Below, piece after piece: positions 38,541-40,928 of a stretch of DNA of 40,928 bases. This DNA is from Rhodospirillaceae bacterium (lineage in GTDB: Bacteria > Pseudomonadota > Alphaproteobacteria > Rhodospirillales > UBA2165). The translations under genes and the position numbers were made by a program. The notes under the pieces were generated by a model. The model was not told the DNA's origin and made no database searches. It saw only the letters and a program-made list of their open reading frames with translations. Where the stretch lies: assembly GCA_002723345.1 (NCBI GenBank), contig PBNV01000047.1, positions 1 through 40,928 of the forward strand, read 5' to 3'. Each line of letters begins with the position of its first letter. Position 1 is the stretch's first letter.

Positions 38541-38570
38541 GTTCTACTTTAGTTCCATACTCCAGGTCAA
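38541..38570 (-). promoter_or_regulatory. lexA promoter overlapped by a perfect LexA (SOS) box
   Basis: On the minus strand, TTGACC (-35, plus coordinates 38565-38570) and TAGAAC (-10, 38541-38546) are 18 bases apart. GTTCTACTTTAGTTC (38541-38555, plus strand) is a perfect GTTC-N7-GTTC box lying over the -10 and spacer, where bound LexA would block RNA polymerase. The predicted start near 38534 leaves a leader of about 230 bases before lexA. The consensus is the established alphaproteobacterial one; assignment to lexA follows from direction and position. Confidence 0.8.
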
Positions 38571-38679
38571 TATGAAAAAAGTGGTATTTTTGAAAAACTT
38601 GGAAAATGAAGTGTCCAAACTGCAGGCAGCCCGCAACAAAAACAAAAAGGCGTTATTTCCGCTTGAATTTGGTGAGGCG

Positions 38680-39909
38680 TTATCCTCGCGGGTCCAAGCG
38701 AATAATCTCGATGCGGTCGCCGGTTTTTGCAGGCTCCGCGAACGGTGCCCGCACGGCGAGGCAATCCGCGTTGCTAAATACGGCCAACATAGAACTGTCC
38801 TGTTTTTCAAATGGCTCAACCGTAAGGTCTCCGGTCTCATTTCGGCCGAGGACCGAACGAAGATAATCTTGGCGCCGGTCATTTTCCGGAAGGTCGCGGG
38901 TCAAAATGGCTGTTTCCCGCTCCTGAGAGGCAACATCCCTTCCCAACATCACATCAATGGCTGGTTTGAGGAACAGCGCCGCCGTAACGCCGGCAGAGAC
39001 CGGATTTCCAGGCAGACCAAGCATTGGCTTCCCGTAGAGAGTGCCGAAAATGAGGGGCTTTCCGGGGCGCATGGCAACCCTACTAAAAGTAATGTTCAGG
39101 CCTTCCTCGCCCAACACGCTTTTAACTAAATCATAGTCGCCAACGGAGGCGCCCCCAATGGTGACCAGCATGTCTGCACCAGCAACACCTTGCAGCATGC
39201 TTTTGAGAGACTGGGGGTTATCTCGAGCGATCCCTAGGTTTATGCCTATGCCCCCCGCGGCGTCGACGAACGCTGCCATGCCAATGCTGTTGGAACTGAT
39301 AATTTGATCTTCACCTATGAATTCTCCTGGCAGGACCAATTCATTCCCCGTCGACAAAACAGCCACCCTAGGTTGCCGCGTAACATTAATCCACGGTATG
39401 TTCATGCCTGCAGCCAAAGCCACGTGTCGGGAATTGAGAGTTGTGCCGGATTCAATCAGCACCTGCCCTTTTTCAAAATCCAACCCTTGGGGCCGCACGT
39501 ATCGACCAGCGGTTGCAGCCTCATGGAAGGTAATTTGATCACCATCCGCGTCAGTATTCTCCTGTATAACAATTGCGTCACTGCCTTCGGGCACAACCGC
39601 ACCGGTGAAAATTCGAACGGTTTGGCCCGCGCCAATGCTGCCGTTAAAGCTCGTGCCAGCAGCGGACTCCCCAATCATCTTCAACTTTGTCGGAGGATGT
39701 TTCACATCTGCCGACCTTACCGCATAGCCATCCATCGCGGACACAGGTTTTGGTGGCTGGGTAGTCCGGGAGGCCAAATTCTCAGCCAAAACGCGACCAT
39801 GGGCTGCCGCCACGCTGATGCGCTCCGCTCCCAACTTTGAAATACCAACTAGGATCTCGGCCTTGGCATCCTCGACCGGCAATAAAACGTCTCGAGCCTC
39901 ACTCATCAT
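38680..39909 (-). CDS. moeA: Molybdopterin molybdenumtransferase
   Basis: MoeA inserts molybdate into adenylated molybdopterin to complete the molybdenum cofactor. From the ATG at 39909 it has 409 residues, a normal length. Motifs are [17 protein letters not shown] (about residues 45-61), [25 protein letters not shown], the nucleotide-binding [17 protein letters not shown] (about residues 250-266), RPGKPLIFG and [13 protein letters not shown]. The ATG lies within the end of moaC (stop overlap), so the two genes are coupled. The frame is open 38 codons further upstream within moaC, but that stretch is not family-like. A second ATG directly follows the first. Confidence 0.96.
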   Translation of the reverse strand: MMSEARDVLLPVEDAKAEILVGISKLGAERISVAAAHGRVLAENLASRTTQPPKPVSAMDGYAVRSADVKHPPTKLKMIGESAAGTSFNGSIGAGQTVRIFTGAVVPEGSDAIVIQENTDADGDQITFHEAATAGRYVRPQGLDFEKGQVLIESGTTLNSRHVALAAGMNIPWINVTRQPRVAVLSTGNELVLPGEFIGEDQIISSNSIGMAAFVDAAGGIGINLGIARDNPQSLKSMLQGVAGADMLVTIGGASVGDYDLVKSVLGEEGLNITFSRVAMRPGKPLIFGTLYGKPMLGLPGNPVSAGVTAALFLKPAIDVMLGRDVASQERETAILTRDLPENDRRQDYLRSVLGRNETGDLTVEPFEKQDSSMLAVFSNADCLAVRAPFAEPAKTGDRIEIIRLDPRG

Positions 39910-40384
39910 CCGCCCATCGGTAGTTGCCTGACTTGCCACCCCCTTTTTGGACCAGTCGTATATCTGAGAGACGCATACCCCGGTCAACGGCTTTGCACAT
40001 ATCATACACGGTAAGTGCGGCAACCGTAACCGCCGTCATGGATTCCATCTCAACCCCGGTTTTACCGGCTAATTTGCACTTCGCAGTGATGTCCACCGCA
40101 TTCCGGTTGGGATCACAGACCAGATCTACTGTAACAGACGAAAGGGTCAAGGGGTGGCACAACGGGATTAAATCGGGTGTTTTTTTTGCCGCCATAATGC
40201 CCGCCAATTGGGCTACGGAGAGCACATCGCCCTTTTTGACGCCCTCAGCGAGAATTAATTCCATGGTCTCCGGCTGCATAAACACAGATCCCCTCGCTGT
40301 CGCCGTCCGTTCGGTGATCGCTTTGTCCGTTACATCAACCATCACCGCATTTCCCTCACCATCTAAGTGCGTCAGATTTCCCAT
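39899..40384 (-). CDS. moaC: Cyclic pyranopterin monophosphate synthase
   Basis: MoaC, with MoaA, makes cyclic pyranopterin monophosphate from GTP, the first stage of molybdenum cofactor synthesis. From the ATG at 40384 it has 161 residues: [20 protein letters not shown] is the family N-terminus. Conserved elements are [13 protein letters not shown] (about residues 65-77), [20 protein letters not shown], and [16 protein letters not shown] with the catalytic Asp and Lys (about residues 124-128), then [13 protein letters not shown] at 40396 would add four residues and overlap the trpC end; the ATG looks better. The TGA stop overlaps moeA. Confidence 0.95.
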   Translation of the reverse strand: MGNLTHLDGEGNAVMVDVTDKAITERTATARGSVFMQPETMELILAEGVKKGDVLSVAQLAGIMAAKKTPDLIPLCHPLTLSSVTVDLVCDPNRNAVDITAKCKLAGKTGVEMESMTAVTVAALTVYDMCKAVDRGMRLSDIRLVQKGGGKSGNYRWADDE

Positions 40385-40388
40385 AAAA

Positions 40389-40928
40389 TTAAGCACTCAA
40401 CTGTTTGTACTGGTTCGGACCAAGGAGCGCCTGAACAGCGGCTGTCACGTCGCTATGGCGCATGAGGGACTCACCCACCAGAAAACAGTTGACCCCAACT
40501 TTGGCCATGCCCAAGAGGTCTTGATGGGTGTAAAGCCCGCTCTCGCTTATTAGAATAGCGTTTGATGGCGCCATGGCGGCCAACTCGACGGTGGTTTCCA
40601 AATCTACGGTCAGGGTTTTCAAATTCCGGTTATTGATGCCGAGAAGTCGGGAGCCTAATCGGGCAGCGCGGGCCAATTCTTCCTTGTTGTGCACCTCAAC
40701 GAGTACATCCATATCCATTGCAACAGCCTGGCCATAGAAGGTCTCCAATTGGCCGTCACTCAATGCGGCCATGATCAGCAATATACAGTCTGCGCCAAGA
40801 GCGCGGGACTCAAGAATTTGATAGCTATCGACCATGAAGTCTTTGCGGATCACCGGCAGGTCGACCGCCGCGCGCGCCAATATCATATGTTTGTCGTCGC
40901 CCTGAAAATGCGGGACGTCTGTGAGCAC
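40389..40928 (-). CDS. trpC: Indole-3-glycerol phosphate synthase (5' end outside window)
   Basis: TrpC closes the indole ring in tryptophan synthesis. About 180 residues of the C-terminal part are visible, and the N-terminus lies beyond the window, so the first visible GTG is an internal Val codon ([11 protein letters not shown]). Active-site segments of the (beta/alpha)8 barrel are present: [13 protein letters not shown] (catalytic Lys), [21 protein letters not shown] (catalytic Glu), [20 protein letters not shown] (Glu) and a phosphate-binding FLVGESLM. It is the upstream gene of a trpC-moaC-moeA order seen in many alphaproteobacteria; moaC starts four bases past its stop. Confidence 0.96.
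   Translation of the reverse strand: MLTDVPHFQGDDKHMILARAAVDLPVIRKDFMVDSYQILESRALGADCILLIMAALSDGQLETFYGQAVAMDMDVLVEVHNKEELARAARLGSRLLGINNRNLKTLTVDLETTVELAAMAPSNAILISESGLYTHQDLLGMAKVGVNCFLVGESLMRHSDVTAAVQALLGPNQYKQLSA

Larger units (their letters stand above)
38306..38679 (-). other. 374-bp lexA leader and promoter region
   Basis: Minus-strand order: a weak hairpin followed by a T-rich stretch just after the moeA stop (about 38640-38670, a poor terminator candidate), then the lexA promoter and LexA boxes, then about 230 bases of untranslated leader. A GTG at 38535, near the predicted start of transcription, opens a 65-codon frame (38338-38535) with no recognised family; I regard it as unproven. 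The leader has no obvious conserved RNA class that I know. Confidence 0.55.

Noticed and set aside
38539..39129. A 196-codon plus-strand frame opposite moeA
   Set aside because: It is mostly antisense to the well-supported moeA gene, overlaps the LexA box region, and resembles no family.
1..40928. Mobile elements, CRISPR arrays, phage genes, tRNA or rRNA genes
   Set aside because: I saw no transposase, integrase, direct-repeat array, or cloverleaf-like sequence. The window is almost entirely core housekeeping genes.

Overview
The window is chromosomal core sequence from an alphaproteobacterium, most likely a free-living, respiring lineage near the Rhodospirillales. I infer this from family resemblance and gene order, not from any search. 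Supporting signs are a short ProRS without the editing insertion, LpxI instead of LpxH, a single LolC/E-type permease next to LolD, RNase J, a DUF1467 gene, and a GTTC-N7-GTTC (alphaproteobacterial) LexA box.

Layout. 1-7282 (+): the 3' end of the complex I operon, nuoH (cut by the window edge), nuoI, J, K, L, M, N. 7292-10783 (+): birA, coaX, rnj and a DUF1467 membrane protein, tightly packed behind nuoN. 10783-12010: a looser block with a possible 41-codon bridging ORF, a 3-methyladenine glycosylase (tag) and 569 bp without a convincing gene. 12011-18997 (+): proS, lolC/E, lolD, dnaE. 18998-21268 (+): a structured leader, rpsB, tsf and a rho-independent terminator. 21464-34329 (+): pyrH, frr, uppS, cdsA, dxr, rseP, bamA, skp, lpxD, fabZ, lpxA, lpxI, lpxB and gloA, ending in a terminator. 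34384-40928 (-): gltA, gltX, lexA, moeA, moaC and trpC (cut by the window edge), convergent with the lpx cluster.

How the genes work together. The left block makes the proton-pumping membrane arm of NADH dehydrogenase, plus cofactor genes (biotin ligation, CoA synthesis) and RNA decay. The centre combines translation (ProRS, S2, EF-Ts, RRF), replication (DnaE) and nucleotide supply (UMP kinase). The long + strand cluster is an envelope assembly line: isoprenoid precursor (Dxr), undecaprenyl-PP (UppS), CDP-diacylglycerol (CdsA), envelope-stress protease (RseP), outer-membrane protein assembly (BamA, Skp), fatty acid synthesis (FabZ) and lipid A synthesis (LpxD, A, I, B), with lipoprotein export (LolCD) nearby. 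The - strand block covers citrate synthase, glutamyl-tRNA synthetase, the SOS repressor and molybdopterin/tryptophan genes.

Most of this is conserved housekeeping sequence, and I do not see a new multi-gene system. The observations most worth a second look are: (1) coaX carries one in-frame TGA at codon 43 where relatives have Trp, with the rest of the frame intact; (2) lexA has a promoter overlapped by a perfect SOS box, a second near-match just downstream, and a leader of about 230 nt; (3) the tag region has a tiny ORF overlapping both neighbours and a perfect Shine-Dalgarno followed by only 18 codons; (4) the rpsB leader has two mutually exclusive hairpins; (5) a perfect inverted repeat lies upstream of dnaE.
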